A program made the translations under genes and the position numbers. From assembly GCA_045627385.1 (NCBI GenBank), contig JAZQNO010000013.1:1-64000 (forward strand): 64,000 bases of DNA. The letters run 5' to 3'. This document shows positions 8,905 through 17,856 of the stretch, in pieces. How positions within the stretch are numbered: position 1 is the stretch's first letter; each line of letters begins with the position of its first letter. The stretch comes from UBA1757 sp045627385 (lineage in GTDB: Bacteria > Bacteroidota > Bacteroidia > Bacteroidales > UBA1402). The notes below the pieces were generated by a model. It did not search any database. It saw nothing but the letters and a program-made list of their open reading frames with translations, and was not told the DNA's origin.

Positions 8905-9557
8905 AAAAGTTGACGTCAAGCATAACCAATATGGTGCTGGTCCTCGGACTGGTATCAATGGCGGCCGCTTCGCTTTTGGCCTGGATGAACCAGCTGACTG
9001 CCGAACCGATCCGCCTGGCGGAGGCTGCCAAACAGGAAAAAGCCATCAGCGAGGTCTGCCCCTCATTCAACAACAGCCCCATTGAGGCGCAATTCGAACT
9101 GGCCGACAACGACGGAGGAACACTGGTCTGCTATCCGGCCTGGCAGGATACCGTCCAAGTGGGCGTGGCTGTGAAAACCTATTCTGACAAGGGGTTCAAC
9201 GGACATATCGAACTCATGGTGGGCTTTACCCCTGACGGAACCGTCTACAATTATTCTGTGCTGCAGCAGGGCGAAACCCCCGGCTTGGGCGCCAAGATGG
9301 GAGAGTGGTTCAAAACCGACAAAAACCGTCAGAGCATCAAGGGCTTGAATCCAAGCTCGGAATCTTTCCGCGTGAGCAAAGACGGCGGCGAAATCGACGC
9401 CATTACGGCTGCGACCATCAGTTCGCGTGCCTTCATCGACGCTGTGACCCGTGCCTGGCAGGGCTATGCGGCCGCTTTTCAGGCCGGGAGCGCGGTCGTG
9501 ACGGATGCCCAGAGCGGTGCCACTCAAATTCATAAGGAGCAAAGCAATGAAAAATAA
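8901..9557 (+). CDS. rnfG: Rnf electron transport complex subunit G
   Basis: Periplasmic FMN-binding subunit anchored by one N-terminal helix (about 8-30). 218 residues. The covalent-flavin motif reads D-A-I-T-A-A-T-I-S near residues 166-174, with the acceptor Thr at about 172; Ala stands where SGAT-type motifs have Gly, still compatible with the looser Dxx(S/T)xxT recognition pattern. It starts inside the rnfD stop (ATGA overlap) and its 3' end overlaps rnfE by 11 bases. Confidence 0.95.
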   Translation: MKKLTSSITNMVLVLGLVSMAAASLLAWMNQLTAEPIRLAEAAKQEKAISEVCPSFNNSPIEAQFELADNDGGTLVCYPAWQDTVQVGVAVKTYSDKGFNGHIELMVGFTPDGTVYNYSVLQQGETPGLGAKMGEWFKTDKNRQSIKGLNPSSESFRVSKDGGEIDAITAATISSRAFIDAVTRAWQGYAAAFQAGSAVVTDAQSGATQIHKEQSNEK

Positions 9558-10137
9558 ATTCGGTATTGTCCTGAACGGACTTGTGTCGGAGAATCCGACT
9601 TTCGTGCTGATGCTGGGCATGTGTCCCACATTGGCCACCACCACTTCGGCCATCAACGGCATGGGTATGGGTCTCGCCACCTGTTTTGTGCTGATCTGTT
9701 CCAATCTGGTCATCTCTCTGCTGAAGAACCTGATTCCCGACAATGTGCGCATTCCCTGCTTCATTGTGGTCATCGCTTCTTTCGTGACGGTGCTGGAGAT
9801 GCTGATGAAGGCATACGTCCCTTCTCTGTACGAAAGCCTGGGCCTTTTCATCCCGCTGATTGTGGTCAACTGCATCGTGCTGGGCCGTGCCGAAGCCTTC
9901 GCTTCCAAAAACAGCCCCTTCGATTCGCTGCTTGACGGACTCGGCATCGGTTTGGGTTTCACGCTGGCGCTGACGTTGCTGGGTGTTGTCCGCGAACTTT
10001 TGGGCGCCGGCACCTTCTTCGGCATGACCGTGTTCCCCGAGCAGTATGGCGCTCTCGTCTTCGTGCTCGCTCCGGGTGCTTTCGTCACCTTGGCTTATTT
10101 GTTGGCAATTATGAATAAAATCAGAAAGATACAATGA
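9547..10137 (+). CDS. rnfE: Rnf electron transport complex subunit E
   Basis: Integral membrane subunit, paralogous to RnfA and homologous to NqrD; these two subunits form the pseudo-symmetric membrane core that binds an iron-sulfur centre. 196 residues with six hydrophobic segments. A longer open frame starts at 9505, but the N-terminus MKNKFGIVLNGLVSENP, typical of the family, begins at 9547 and is preceded by a clear AAGGAG (9534-9539). The first 11 bases lie inside rnfG, and the stop overlaps the rnfA start by 4 bases. Confidence 0.96.
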   Translation: MKNKFGIVLNGLVSENPTFVLMLGMCPTLATTTSAINGMGMGLATCFVLICSNLVISLLKNLIPDNVRIPCFIVVIASFVTVLEMLMKAYVPSLYESLGLFIPLIVVNCIVLGRAEAFASKNSPFDSLLDGLGIGLGFTLALTLLGVVRELLGAGTFFGMTVFPEQYGALVFVLAPGAFVTLAYLLAIMNKIRKIQ

Positions 10138-10712
10138 CGTACTATATTTTGATGTTCATCTCGGCGGTGTTTGTCAACAACATCGTGCTGTCTCAGTTTC
10201 TGGGCATCTGTCCGTTCCTGGGCGTTTCCAAGAAAGTCAATACGGCTGTCGGAATGACGGGCGCCGTCGCTTTCGTCATCACCCTGTCGACCATCTGTAC
10301 CTGGCTGGTTTACACCTATCTGCTGGCTCCCAACGGTTTGGAGTACCTGCAGACGGTCACGTTCATCCTCATTATCGCCTCTTTGGTGCAGCTGGTTGAA
10401 ATTGTGCTGAAGAAGATTTCGCCCTCGCTCTATCAGTCGCTGGGCGTGTATCTGCCGCTGATCAGTACCAACTGCTGTATTCTCGGTGTGGCCATCTTGG
10501 TCATCCAGAAGGATTTCAATCTGCTGGAATCGGTGGTATACGCCTTCTCGACCGCCTGCGGTTTCGGTCTGGCGCTGATTCTGTTTGCCGGCATCCGTGA
10601 ACAGCTCTCTCTGCTGAAGGTGCCCAAAGGCATGCAGGGAATGCCTATCGCTCTGCTCACGGCCGGTCTGCTGGCTTTGGCCTTCATGGGCTTCTCCGGC
10701 ATTGTCAAATAA
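10134..10712 (+). CDS. rnfA: Rnf electron transport complex subunit A
   Basis: Integral membrane subunit, homologous to NqrE. 192 residues, six transmembrane segments. FVNNIVLSQFLGICPFLGV near the N-terminus carries the conserved Cys that with its RnfE counterpart helps hold the membrane-embedded iron-sulfur centre; STNCCILGVA lies mid-protein. It is the last rnf gene, starting in the rnfE stop codon; tgt follows after 15 bases and may share the transcript. Confidence 0.96.
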   Translation: MTYYILMFISAVFVNNIVLSQFLGICPFLGVSKKVNTAVGMTGAVAFVITLSTICTWLVYTYLLAPNGLEYLQTVTFILIIASLVQLVEIVLKKISPSLYQSLGVYLPLISTNCCILGVAILVIQKDFNLLESVVYAFSTACGFGLALILFAGIREQLSLLKVPKGMQGMPIALLTAGLLALAFMGFSGIVK

Positions 10713-10727
10713 ATTAGAAGATTCGCG

Positions 10728-11861
10728 ATGAGGTTTGAACTGATTGCTCAAGATCCGAAAACGAAAGCCCGTGCCGGTGTCTTTCACACCGATCATGGCG
10801 ACATTCAGACTCCGATATTCATGCCTGTCGGTACCGATGGCACTGTCAAAGCGGTCAACCAGAATCAGTTGCGTGACGATGTGAAGGCCCAGATCATTCT
10901 GGGGAACACCTATCACCTTTATCTGCGTCCCGGTTGCGACATTCTCAGAAAAGCAGGAGGCCTGCACCGGTTCATGTCGTGGGACCGCCCCATTCTGACC
11001 GACAGCGGCGGCTATCAGGTCTTTTCTCTGGCGAAAATCCGCAAGATCAAGGAAGAGGGTGTCACCTTCCATTCCCATATCGACGGTTCTAAACATCTGT
11101 TCACGCCCGAAAGTGTGGTCGATGTCGAGCGCATCATCGGTTCTGACATCATGATGGCACTGGACGAATGCACGCCCGGCGACGCCGATTTCCAATATGC
11201 CCGCAAATCCCTGGCACTGACCAAACGCTGGTTGGAAAGGGGCATGAAGCATTATCGTGAGACCGAAGCCCTTTACGGCTATCACCAGAGCTATTTCCCT
11301 ATCGTTCAGGGATGTGTCTATCCAGAGCTGCGTCGTGACTCGGCCAATTTTGTCAGAGAGTTCGATGCCGACGGCTATGCTATCGGCGGTCTGGCTGTGG
11401 GAGAACCGGCTGAGAAAATGTATGAGATGATAGAAGTGGTCAACGAGATCTTGCCCGAGGACCGTCCCCGCTACCTGATGGGCGTCGGAACTCCCGACAA
11501 TCTGCTGGAGGCTGTGGAGCGGGGTGTGGACATGTTCGACTGCGTGATGCCGACCCGTGTGGGCCGCAATGCCCGTCTCTACTCGAAGCAGGGCCGCATG
11601 AATCTGCGCAACCGCAAGTGGGCGGACGACTTTTCTCCGCTGGAGGAAGACGGCGCCTGCGAGTTTGACCGTCAATATTCGAAGGCTTATCTGCGCCATC
11701 TGTTCATGGCGGACGAAATCCTGGCCTTGGAAATCGCTTCCGTACACAACCTGTCGTTCTATCTGTGGCTGATGGGCGAGGCCCGGCATCATATCATCGA
11801 AGGCGATTACGCCGCTTGGAAAGCGGAAATGACGTATCAGATGAACACCAATCAGGAATAA
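10728..11861 (+). CDS. tgt: Queuine tRNA-ribosyltransferase (tRNA-guanine transglycosylase)
   Basis: Exchanges G34 of GUN-anticodon tRNAs for preQ1 on the way to queuosine. 377 residues, TIM-barrel. Catalytic landmarks are present: LTDSGGYQVFSL with the general-base Asp, QGCVYPELR, GGLAVGEP, and GVDMFDCVMPTR with the nucleophilic Asp. The C-terminal zinc site is unusual: where the family has CxCxxC before the Y(T/S)xAYxRHL helix, this protein reads GACEFD, so two of three cysteines are missing. The downstream H of the LASVHN-type segment is kept as IASVHN. Gap to the permease gene is 6 bases. Confidence 0.95.
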   Translation: MRFELIAQDPKTKARAGVFHTDHGDIQTPIFMPVGTDGTVKAVNQNQLRDDVKAQIILGNTYHLYLRPGCDILRKAGGLHRFMSWDRPILTDSGGYQVFSLAKIRKIKEEGVTFHSHIDGSKHLFTPESVVDVERIIGSDIMMALDECTPGDADFQYARKSLALTKRWLERGMKHYRETEALYGYHQSYFPIVQGCVYPELRRDSANFVREFDADGYAIGGLAVGEPAEKMYEMIEVVNEILPEDRPRYLMGVGTPDNLLEAVERGVDMFDCVMPTRVGRNARLYSKQGRMNLRNRKWADDFSPLEEDGACEFDRQYSKAYLRHLFMADEILALEIASVHNLSFYLWLMGEARHHIIEGDYAAWKAEMTYQMNTNQE

Positions 11862-11867
11862 GCGCTT

Positions 11868-12986
11868 ATGAAATCATTGCGAGACACTTTCCGACGTTCA
11901 GATTTCCGCCTGTTCAAACGGTTCGACATCTATATCATCAGCAAGTACATGGGCACATTCTTTTTCTGCCTGCTGCTGGTGATGGCCATTGTCGTGGTGT
12001 TCGACTACAATGAGAAATTCGACAAGTTCGTCCAGAACGAAGCGCCCGCCCATGCCATCATTTTCGACTATTTCTGCAACTTCATTCCCTATTTTGCGGT
12101 CAAGTTCAGTCCCTTCTTCATATTCATAGCCGTCGTATACTTCACCTCCAAACTGGCCGGCAATTCCGAGATAATCGCCATGATATCGGGCGGATTGAGT
12201 TTCCATCGTTTGGCGCGTCCTTACCTGGTTTCCGGCATAACGCTGGCCGTCATCATCTTTTATCTGTCTTCGTGCGTGATTCCACCCTCCAACGTTACCC
12301 GTCTGGAGTTCGAGGACAAGTATGTGAAGAAAGTGACCAAGGATTATGTGCGGAATGTGCAGTTGGAGTTGGAGCCGGGTGTCATCATATACATAGAACG
12401 CTACGATGACAAGCGGCATGTCGGCTACCGTTTCTTCATGGAACGTTACGAAGGCCGCCGTCTGGCGTCACGTCTGACTTCCCAGCGGATTACGATGGGA
12501 GAGAACAACCGTTGGACGCTGAACGACTACGTCATCCGCGATTTCGACGGTATGTACGAACATCTGACGGAAGGCGCCAAAATGGATACGACCATTGTGA
12601 TGAACCCCTCGGAATTCTTCATTGTCAAAGGCTACAGCGAACAACTGACCACCAAAGAACTGAAAAGCTATCTGGACAGGCAGAAACAACGAGGTGTGGC
12701 CAACATCAAGGAGTATGAAGTGGAATATCACCGCCGTTTCTCGTTCCCTTTCTCGGTGCTGATCCTGACGGTGATCGGCGTCTCGCTCTGCTCGAGAAAG
12801 ACAAGGGGAGGCATGGGACTTAGCTTGGGTTTGGGCCTGCTTATCGCATTCTCCTACATATTGTTCGATACCCTGTCGGGAACATTCGCGCTGTCCGGGA
12901 GCATGTCGCCCATGCTCGCGGTATGGATACCGAATCTCATTTACATTGTGATAGCCATTGTCCTCTACATCAAGGCGCCGAAATGA
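11868..12986 (+). CDS. LptF/LptG (YjgP/YjgQ) family permease
   Basis: Inner-membrane permease subunit of the Lpt system that extracts lipopolysaccharide and passes it over the periplasmic bridge. 372 residues: three N-terminal transmembrane segments (about 20-45, 55-80, 100-125), a periplasmic beta-jellyroll domain (about 135-265) and three C-terminal segments (about 285-370). The basic, phenylalanine-rich N-terminus and IISKYMGTFFFCLLL fit the family. Whether it is LptF or LptG cannot be settled here; the partners LptC and LptE are encoded elsewhere in the window. It converges on lon with a 9-base gap. Confidence 0.9.
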   Translation: MKSLRDTFRRSDFRLFKRFDIYIISKYMGTFFFCLLLVMAIVVVFDYNEKFDKFVQNEAPAHAIIFDYFCNFIPYFAVKFSPFFIFIAVVYFTSKLAGNSEIIAMISGGLSFHRLARPYLVSGITLAVIIFYLSSCVIPPSNVTRLEFEDKYVKKVTKDYVRNVQLELEPGVIIYIERYDDKRHVGYRFFMERYEGRRLASRLTSQRITMGENNRWTLNDYVIRDFDGMYEHLTEGAKMDTTIVMNPSEFFIVKGYSEQLTTKELKSYLDRQKQRGVANIKEYEVEYHRRFSFPFSVLILTVIGVSLCSRKTRGGMGLSLGLGLLIAFSYILFDTLSGTFALSGSMSPMLAVWIPNLIYIVIAIVLYIKAPK

Positions 12987-12995
12987 CCGGCGGCC

Positions 12996-15428
12996 CTAGA
13001 GCAGAGCGGCGCTCAGCACTTCAGCGGCGTCTTTCACGTAGCGGAACTTCATTCCTTTGACATAGACGGCCTGTATTTCGGAAATGTCCTTTCGATTGTC
13101 TTCGGAAAGGATGATTTCGCGTATGCCGGCGCGTTTGGCGGCCAAAATCTTCTCTTTGATGCCCCCGACGGGCAGCACTTTTCCGCGCAGCGTCATTTCA
13201 CCGGTCATGGCGATGCGTTCGCGCACCTTGCGGCGGGTGAATGCCGATGCCAAGGAAGTGAGAATGGTGATGCCGGCTGAGGGACCGTCTTTGGGAACGG
13301 CGCCTTCCGGAACATGCACATGCACATTGTAGTCTTCGAAAACCGTTTCTTCAAGCCCGAGCAATTGGGGATGGGCTTTGACGTATTCGAGGGCCAGCAT
13401 GGCTGATTCTTTCATCACGTCGCCCAGATTCCCGGTCAGCGTGAGTTTGCCGCCTTGATGACTCTTGCTCAAACTGGTTTCGATATAGAGGATTTCACCT
13501 CCGACCTGAGTCCATGCCAGACCCGTGACCACGCCCGGATAGTCGTTGCCTTCGTACAATTCGCGCGTGTAGCGCGGAACGCCCAAATAGTCAGACAGTT
13601 GTCCGCTTTCAACCTCAATGGGCTGGGGTTTGCGGGTCGAGGCGATCTTGCGGGCGGCTTTCCGGCAGATACGGGCAATCTGCTTGTCCAAATCGCGGAC
13701 GCCCGATTCACGCGTGTAGCGCTCAATCAGCCATCGGGTGGCTTCAGAATCTATGCTGAGCATATCGGCTGGGATGCCGTGGTTTTCCTTTTCTTTCGGA
13801 ATGAGGTGACGCTGGGCAATCTCCACTTTCTCTTCGGCCAGATAACCGGACACTTCGATGATTTCCATGCGGTCGAGCAGCGGCTGTGGAATGGTGTTCA
13901 GAGAATTGGCTGTGGCAATGAACAACACTTTGGACAAGTCATAGTCGATATCGATGAAATTGTCGTGGAAAGTGCTGTTCTGCTCGGGATCCAACACTTC
14001 GAGCAGCGCGTAGGACGGATCGCCGTGGGCGGAATCCCGGTTGACCTTGTCAATTTCATCCAGAATGAAGACCGGATTGGAAGTGCCAGCTTTGGCCAGT
14101 CCTTTGATGATGCGGCCGGGCATGGCTCCGATATAGGTACGGCGATGACCGCGGATTTCCGACTCGTCGTGCAGTCCGCCCAAAGAAATGCGCAGATACT
14201 GGCGCCCCAAAGCGTCGGCAATGGAGCGACCCAAAGAAGTCTTACCCACACCCGGAGGGCCGACCAGACAGATTATCGGCGATTTCATGTCGCCTTTGAG
14301 CTTGAGCACGGCCAGATGTTCGATAATCCTTTCCTTGACTTTTTCGAGTCCGAAATGATCCTTGTCGAGCTGCTGCTTGGCGCGCCTCAGATTGAAATTG
14401 TCGGTGGAACATTCGTTCCAGGGCAGTTCGATGAGCGTGCGCAGGTAGTTGGTCTGGGTGGAGTAGTCGGGCGTGTAGGGACTCATGGCCTCCAGTTTGC
14501 GGACTTCCTTTTCGAAAGTGTCGGCCACTTCTTTGCTCCACTTTTTGGTCTTGGCCTTTTCGCGCAGTTCGTTGGCATCCTGTTCCTGAGTGGTGCCGCC
14601 CAATTCGCTCTGGATGGTCTTGATCTGCTGTTGCAGGAAATATTCGCGTTGCTGCTGGTCAATGCCTTCCTTCGTCTTGGACTGGATGGAATTCTTCAGT
14701 TCGAGCAACTGCGACTCCCGCGTCATGATTTCGTGAAGCCGGGCGCATCGTGCGGCAAAATCGTCGGCTTTCAGCAGTTCGAGTTTGTCCTGCAGGCTGA
14801 ACGACAGGTTGGAGCAGATGAAGTTGATGAGGGCGAAAGGCTTCTCGATGTTGCGGATGGCGAAAATGGCCTCCTGCGGCAGGTTTCCTGCGGAATTCTT
14901 GACAATCTTGACAGCCAGTTCCTTGATGGAACGGATCAGGGCTTCGAAACGGCGGTCTCTGCCGGCCGGCATGCGGTCTTCCAGCAGGTGTACATGTCCT
15001 TTCAGATAGGGTTCCGTCCCGCTGAGAGCATCCAGTTCGCATCTCTTGATGGCCTGCAGGATGATGGTGACCGTGTTGTCCGGCATTTCCAGCACGCGCA
15101 GGATGCGCGCCACGATGCCGGTTTTGACCAGGTCGTCCTGCCCGGGATCGTTGGTGTCGGGGTCGACTTGGGTGAAAACGGCTGTGAGGCGGCTGTGACG
15201 GTAGACATCCTTCACCAGACGCAGCGATTTTTTCCGTCCGACGCTGACAGGCATGGCCACACCGGGGAACAGCACCATGTTCCGCAAGGGGAGCACGGGC
15301 ACTTCTTCGGGCACATCGGCGGCATTCAGAGAACAGTCTTCGTCGTCCTCCGAAATCATTGGGATAAAGTCGCGTTCATCCGGACCTTCCTCTTCAGGAA
15401 AGCCTTCTTTGGCAAAGATGTCGATCAT
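12996..15428 (-). CDS. lon: ATP-dependent protease Lon
   Basis: Cytoplasmic AAA+ serine protease of quality control. 810 residues: LON substrate-binding N-domain (about 40-240), coiled-coil linker, AAA+ module with Walker A GPPGVGKTS near residue 390 and Walker B FILDEIDK, and the C-terminal protease domain with the catalytic Ser in KDGPSAGIT (about 716) and Lys in GGIKEK (about 757). It follows the OmpH-like gene by 8 bases on the same strand and is likely cotranscribed with it. Confidence 0.97.
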   Translation of the reverse strand: MIDIFAKEGFPEEEGPDERDFIPMISEDDEDCSLNAADVPEEVPVLPLRNMVLFPGVAMPVSVGRKKSLRLVKDVYRHSRLTAVFTQVDPDTNDPGQDDLVKTGIVARILRVLEMPDNTVTIILQAIKRCELDALSGTEPYLKGHVHLLEDRMPAGRDRRFEALIRSIKELAVKIVKNSAGNLPQEAIFAIRNIEKPFALINFICSNLSFSLQDKLELLKADDFAARCARLHEIMTRESQLLELKNSIQSKTKEGIDQQQREYFLQQQIKTIQSELGGTTQEQDANELREKAKTKKWSKEVADTFEKEVRKLEAMSPYTPDYSTQTNYLRTLIELPWNECSTDNFNLRRAKQQLDKDHFGLEKVKERIIEHLAVLKLKGDMKSPIICLVGPPGVGKTSLGRSIADALGRQYLRISLGGLHDESEIRGHRRTYIGAMPGRIIKGLAKAGTSNPVFILDEIDKVNRDSAHGDPSYALLEVLDPEQNSTFHDNFIDIDYDLSKVLFIATANSLNTIPQPLLDRMEIIEVSGYLAEEKVEIAQRHLIPKEKENHGIPADMLSIDSEATRWLIERYTRESGVRDLDKQIARICRKAARKIASTRKPQPIEVESGQLSDYLGVPRYTRELYEGNDYPGVVTGLAWTQVGGEILYIETSLSKSHQGGKLTLTGNLGDVMKESAMLALEYVKAHPQLLGLEETVFEDYNVHVHVPEGAVPKDGPSAGITILTSLASAFTRRKVRERIAMTGEMTLRGKVLPVGGIKEKILAAKRAGIREIILSEDNRKDISEIQAVYVKGMKFRYVKDAAEVLSAALL

Positions 15429-15436
15429 TGGCTGAA

Positions 15437-16048
15437 TTATTTGCTTTTCTTGGCCGCGGGCTGATTGTAACGGTCGTTCAGTCCCTCGAGCACTTCTTGC
15501 GTGATGTTGTAGGCGGGAGCTCCGATGAGGATATTGTCATTGGCAGTGTTGCTCAGGATGAGCTGGTAGCCTTTTAGCTTGTTGTAATCGCTCAGATAAG
15601 AGTAGATGGAGTCGGTCAGACGCTCGTTCATACGGGCCATTTCGGCCTGGAGTTCGTTGGACAGCTTCTGGTCTAGGTTCTGCAGGTCCTGCTGCTTCTT
15701 CACCAGGCGGTTCTGTTCGTTCTGAGCGCGTTCGGCCGAGCTGAAGACATTGTTTTCGAGCTTGTACTGGAAATCGGCCACTTCCTTTTCGAGCTGACGG
15801 GCCTTCTGGTTGAAATTGGCCTGCAGGTTCTCACGCTTGCGGAGCAGCTGCTCGTTGAGCTCGAGCGAAAGGCTGTAGTCGCTCAACAGGGTGTCGACAT
15901 TGATATAGGCGATGGGCAACTGAGCCGGAACTTCGACGGGAACAGCTTCGTTTTCGGTTTTGGAATCCTTGGATGTGAGCACGATGGCATACAGTGCGAC
16001 AAGGGCGGCTGCAAGGACGATTTCGACAATCAGGTTGATTTTTTTCAT
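15437..16048 (-). CDS. OmpH/Skp-family periplasmic chaperone-like protein
   Basis: 203 residues: an N-terminal signal-anchor (about 3-25), then IAYINVDTLLSDY, the usual opening of OmpH/Skp proteins, followed by a long charged coiled coil (about 70-150) and a compact C-terminal part (IGAPAYNITQEVLEGLNDRY), which is also typical. Skp proteins hold unfolded outer-membrane barrels in the periplasm. This one keeps its hydrophobic N-terminus without a clear signal-peptidase site, so it may stay membrane-tethered. It lies between a small membrane protein gene (11-base gap) and lon (8-base gap). Confidence 0.85.
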   Translation of the reverse strand: MKKINLIVEIVLAAALVALYAIVLTSKDSKTENEAVPVEVPAQLPIAYINVDTLLSDYSLSLELNEQLLRKRENLQANFNQKARQLEKEVADFQYKLENNVFSSAERAQNEQNRLVKKQQDLQNLDQKLSNELQAEMARMNERLTDSIYSYLSDYNKLKGYQLILSNTANDNILIGAPAYNITQEVLEGLNDRYNQPAAKKSK

Positions 16049-16059
16049 ATCGGGTTAAG

Positions 16060-16251
16060 TTAATTGAATGATGCGTTGCCTGGGTACTGACGTTCGTCTG
16101 AAGCGCAATGGATGCCTTTTCGGTGAAGCGCTTTGTTGCCTTCGACATGCGTGTTGGGGAACTTGCCGCCTTTGACGAAAAATACTCTTATGCCTAGCAG
16201 CAGGACTGCAATGACGACAAGTATCAGAGTGGCAAGTAAAACCATCAGCAT
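16060..16251 (-). CDS. Small conserved membrane protein
   Basis: 63 residues from the ATG at 16249-16251 (16245 is an alternative; the open frame to 16281 adds a poorly matching N-terminus). One strongly hydrophobic helix (about 3-25) is followed by FFVKGGKFPNTHVEGNKALHRKGIHC. I recognise this pattern as a small Bacteroidales protein found near OmpH-type genes, but know no function for it. The short distance to ompH and the promoter element at 16279-16286 suggest an operon small protein-ompH-lon. Confidence 0.65.
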   Translation of the reverse strand: MLMVLLATLILVVIAVLLLGIRVFFVKGGKFPNTHVEGNKALHRKGIHCASDERQYPGNASFN

Positions 16252-16278
16252 CGTTCTTTTTTTAACATCAGTGAGGGG

Positions 16279-16286
16279 CAAAGATA
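16279..16286 (-). promoter_or_regulatory. Bacteroidota -7 element for the small protein-ompH-lon operon
   Basis: The minus strand reads TATCTTTG, an exact TAnnTTTG match, 27 bases before the small-protein ATG. No TTTG -33 box stands at the right distance. Confidence 0.5.
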
Positions 16287-16297
16287 AGGCTATTTGA

Positions 16298-16329
16298 GTT
16301 GTTTTTTGTCATGTCGAGTGCTATTTTTG
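16298..16329 (+). promoter_or_regulatory. Bacteroidota promoter for pepD
   Basis: GTTG at 16298-16301, a 20-base spacer, then TATTTTTG at 16322-16329 fit the -33/-7 architecture. The same arrangement (GTTG-N20-TATTTTTG) occurs at 51364-51395. The leader to the pepD ATG is about 60 bases. Confidence 0.6.
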
Positions 16330-16397
16330 TGGCACAAATCCCTTTGCAAGGCGGTATTTAACCATTTTTACGATATCAACCCCATAACCTCGTCCTT

Positions 16398-17855
16398 ATG
16401 AAAGAACCGACAACATTGAAGCCCACAGCCGTGTGGCAGTTTTTCGAACAGATCTGCCAAGTGCCCCGTCCTTCGTACAAAACCCGGCGTATCCAGCAGT
16501 GGCTGGTGGATTTCGCCGAAAAACGGGGCCTGGAATATGTGCACGACAAGGCCGGCAACGTCATCATCCGCAAGCCGGCCAGCGCCGGCAGGGAAAACGC
16601 CTGTCCGGTCATTCTGCAGGGACATGTAGACATGGTGTGCGAGAAGAATGGGGATGTGGTCCACGATTTCGAAAAGGATCCCATCGACTGGTATCTGACC
16701 GAAGACGGATGGATGACGGCCCGCGGCACCACTTTGGGAGCCGACAACGGCATAGGGATGGCCCTTTCGCTGGCTGTGCTGGACGACGACAGCCTGTCGC
16801 ACGGACCGCTCGAATGTCTTTTCACCGTCGATGAGGAAGTCGGCCTGGTCGGCGCGGCCGGTCTGGAGCCGGGTGTGCTGAAGGGAAAGGCCCTGATCAA
16901 CCTCGACAATGAGGATGACGGTTATATTTGCATCGGTTGCGCAGGTGGCGTCAATACCATGGCCGATTTCCATTTCGAAACCGAAAAGTTGCCGGATGCG
17001 TATTTCTCTTTCAAATTGGCTGTCAAAGGATTGCAGGGAGGGCACTCGGGATCCGACATCAACTTGGGGCGGGGAAACGCCAATCGCCTGCTGGTGCGAT
17101 TCCTCAAACTTGTCAATGAAAGGATGCCTCTTCGCATATCTGAGTTCAGGGGCGGGAATTTGAGCAACGCGATTCCACGCGAGGCTTACGCCGTGGGTGC
17201 CGTGCCCTTTGCCGAAAAGGAAAATCTGCGGGTCATGCTGAACCTTTTCGAGGCTGACATCCGTGCCGAATACGGGCGTGTGGAACCTGACATCCAATGG
17301 ACGCTCGAATCTTTCGAAGCGCCTTCGGAAGTCTTGCTGAAGCCGCAGAGCGACGCCTTCCTTTCGGCCATGTATGTCTGTCCGGACGGGGTGGTCGCCA
17401 TGAGCAACAGCGTGGAAGGCCTGGTGGAGACCTCCTCCAATCTGGCCTCGGTCAAGCCCGCTTCCGAACATTGCTGGACTGTCACGACATCCCAGCGCAG
17501 CAGCCTCAATTCGGCCAAACGCGACATCGTGGCCCGTGTGTCGACTGCATTTTCGCTGGCCGGAATGGATGTGCGCCACACGGAAGGCTATCCCGGCTGG
17601 GCACCCAATCCCGATTCGCGGCTTCTGAAGGTGATGGTGTCTTCCTATGAGAGGCTTTTCGGCCAGTCACCTGTGGTATATGCCATTCATGCCGGTTTGG
17701 AATGCGGTCTTTTCTTGGAAAAATATCCTCAACTCGATATGGTCTCTTACGGCCCGGCCATGTATGGCGTGCATTCTCCCGACGAAAAAGTTTATGTGCC
17801 TTCGGTGGAAAAAGCCTGGAACTGGCTGGTGGACGTTTTGGAACAACTCGACTGA
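16398..17855 (+). CDS. pepD: Aminoacyl-histidine dipeptidase (peptidase M20C)
   Basis: Zinc-dependent cytosolic dipeptidase of the PepD/M20C family, cleaving Xaa-His and a wide range of other dipeptides. 485 residues. Metal-site motifs are visible in order: GHVDMVCEKN (His/Asp ligand), GADNGIGMA (bridging Asp), DEEVGLVGA (catalytic Glu pair), and a late YGPAMYGVHSPDE with the last His ligand. The dimerisation domain lies between about 205 and 385. The stop at 17853-17855 is one base from the next start, so the lipoprotein gene is in the same operon. Confidence 0.95.
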   Translation: MKEPTTLKPTAVWQFFEQICQVPRPSYKTRRIQQWLVDFAEKRGLEYVHDKAGNVIIRKPASAGRENACPVILQGHVDMVCEKNGDVVHDFEKDPIDWYLTEDGWMTARGTTLGADNGIGMALSLAVLDDDSLSHGPLECLFTVDEEVGLVGAAGLEPGVLKGKALINLDNEDDGYICIGCAGGVNTMADFHFETEKLPDAYFSFKLAVKGLQGGHSGSDINLGRGNANRLLVRFLKLVNERMPLRISEFRGGNLSNAIPREAYAVGAVPFAEKENLRVMLNLFEADIRAEYGRVEPDIQWTLESFEAPSEVLLKPQSDAFLSAMYVCPDGVVAMSNSVEGLVETSSNLASVKPASEHCWTVTTSQRSSLNSAKRDIVARVSTAFSLAGMDVRHTEGYPGWAPNPDSRLLKVMVSSYERLFGQSPVVYAIHAGLECGLFLEKYPQLDMVSYGPAMYGVHSPDEKVYVPSVEKAWNWLVDVLEQLD

Positions 17856-17856
17856 T

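Noticed and set aside
13455..15464. Long plus-strand frame of 669 codons opposite lon
   Set aside because: It lies in codon register with a complete, motif-bearing lon gene, shows no recognisable domain and is explained by rare use of TTA/CTA/TCA in lon.
16331..16348. TGGCAC followed by TTGCA upstream of pepD, resembling a sigma-54 promoter
   Set aside because: The spacing between GG and GC is about 13 bases rather than 10, and a better Bacteroidota promoter lies at 16298-16329.
16252..16397. Possible tRNA or small RNA in the largest divergent gap
   Set aside because: No cloverleaf-like pairing or conserved tRNA sequence; the gap is explained by the two divergent promoters.
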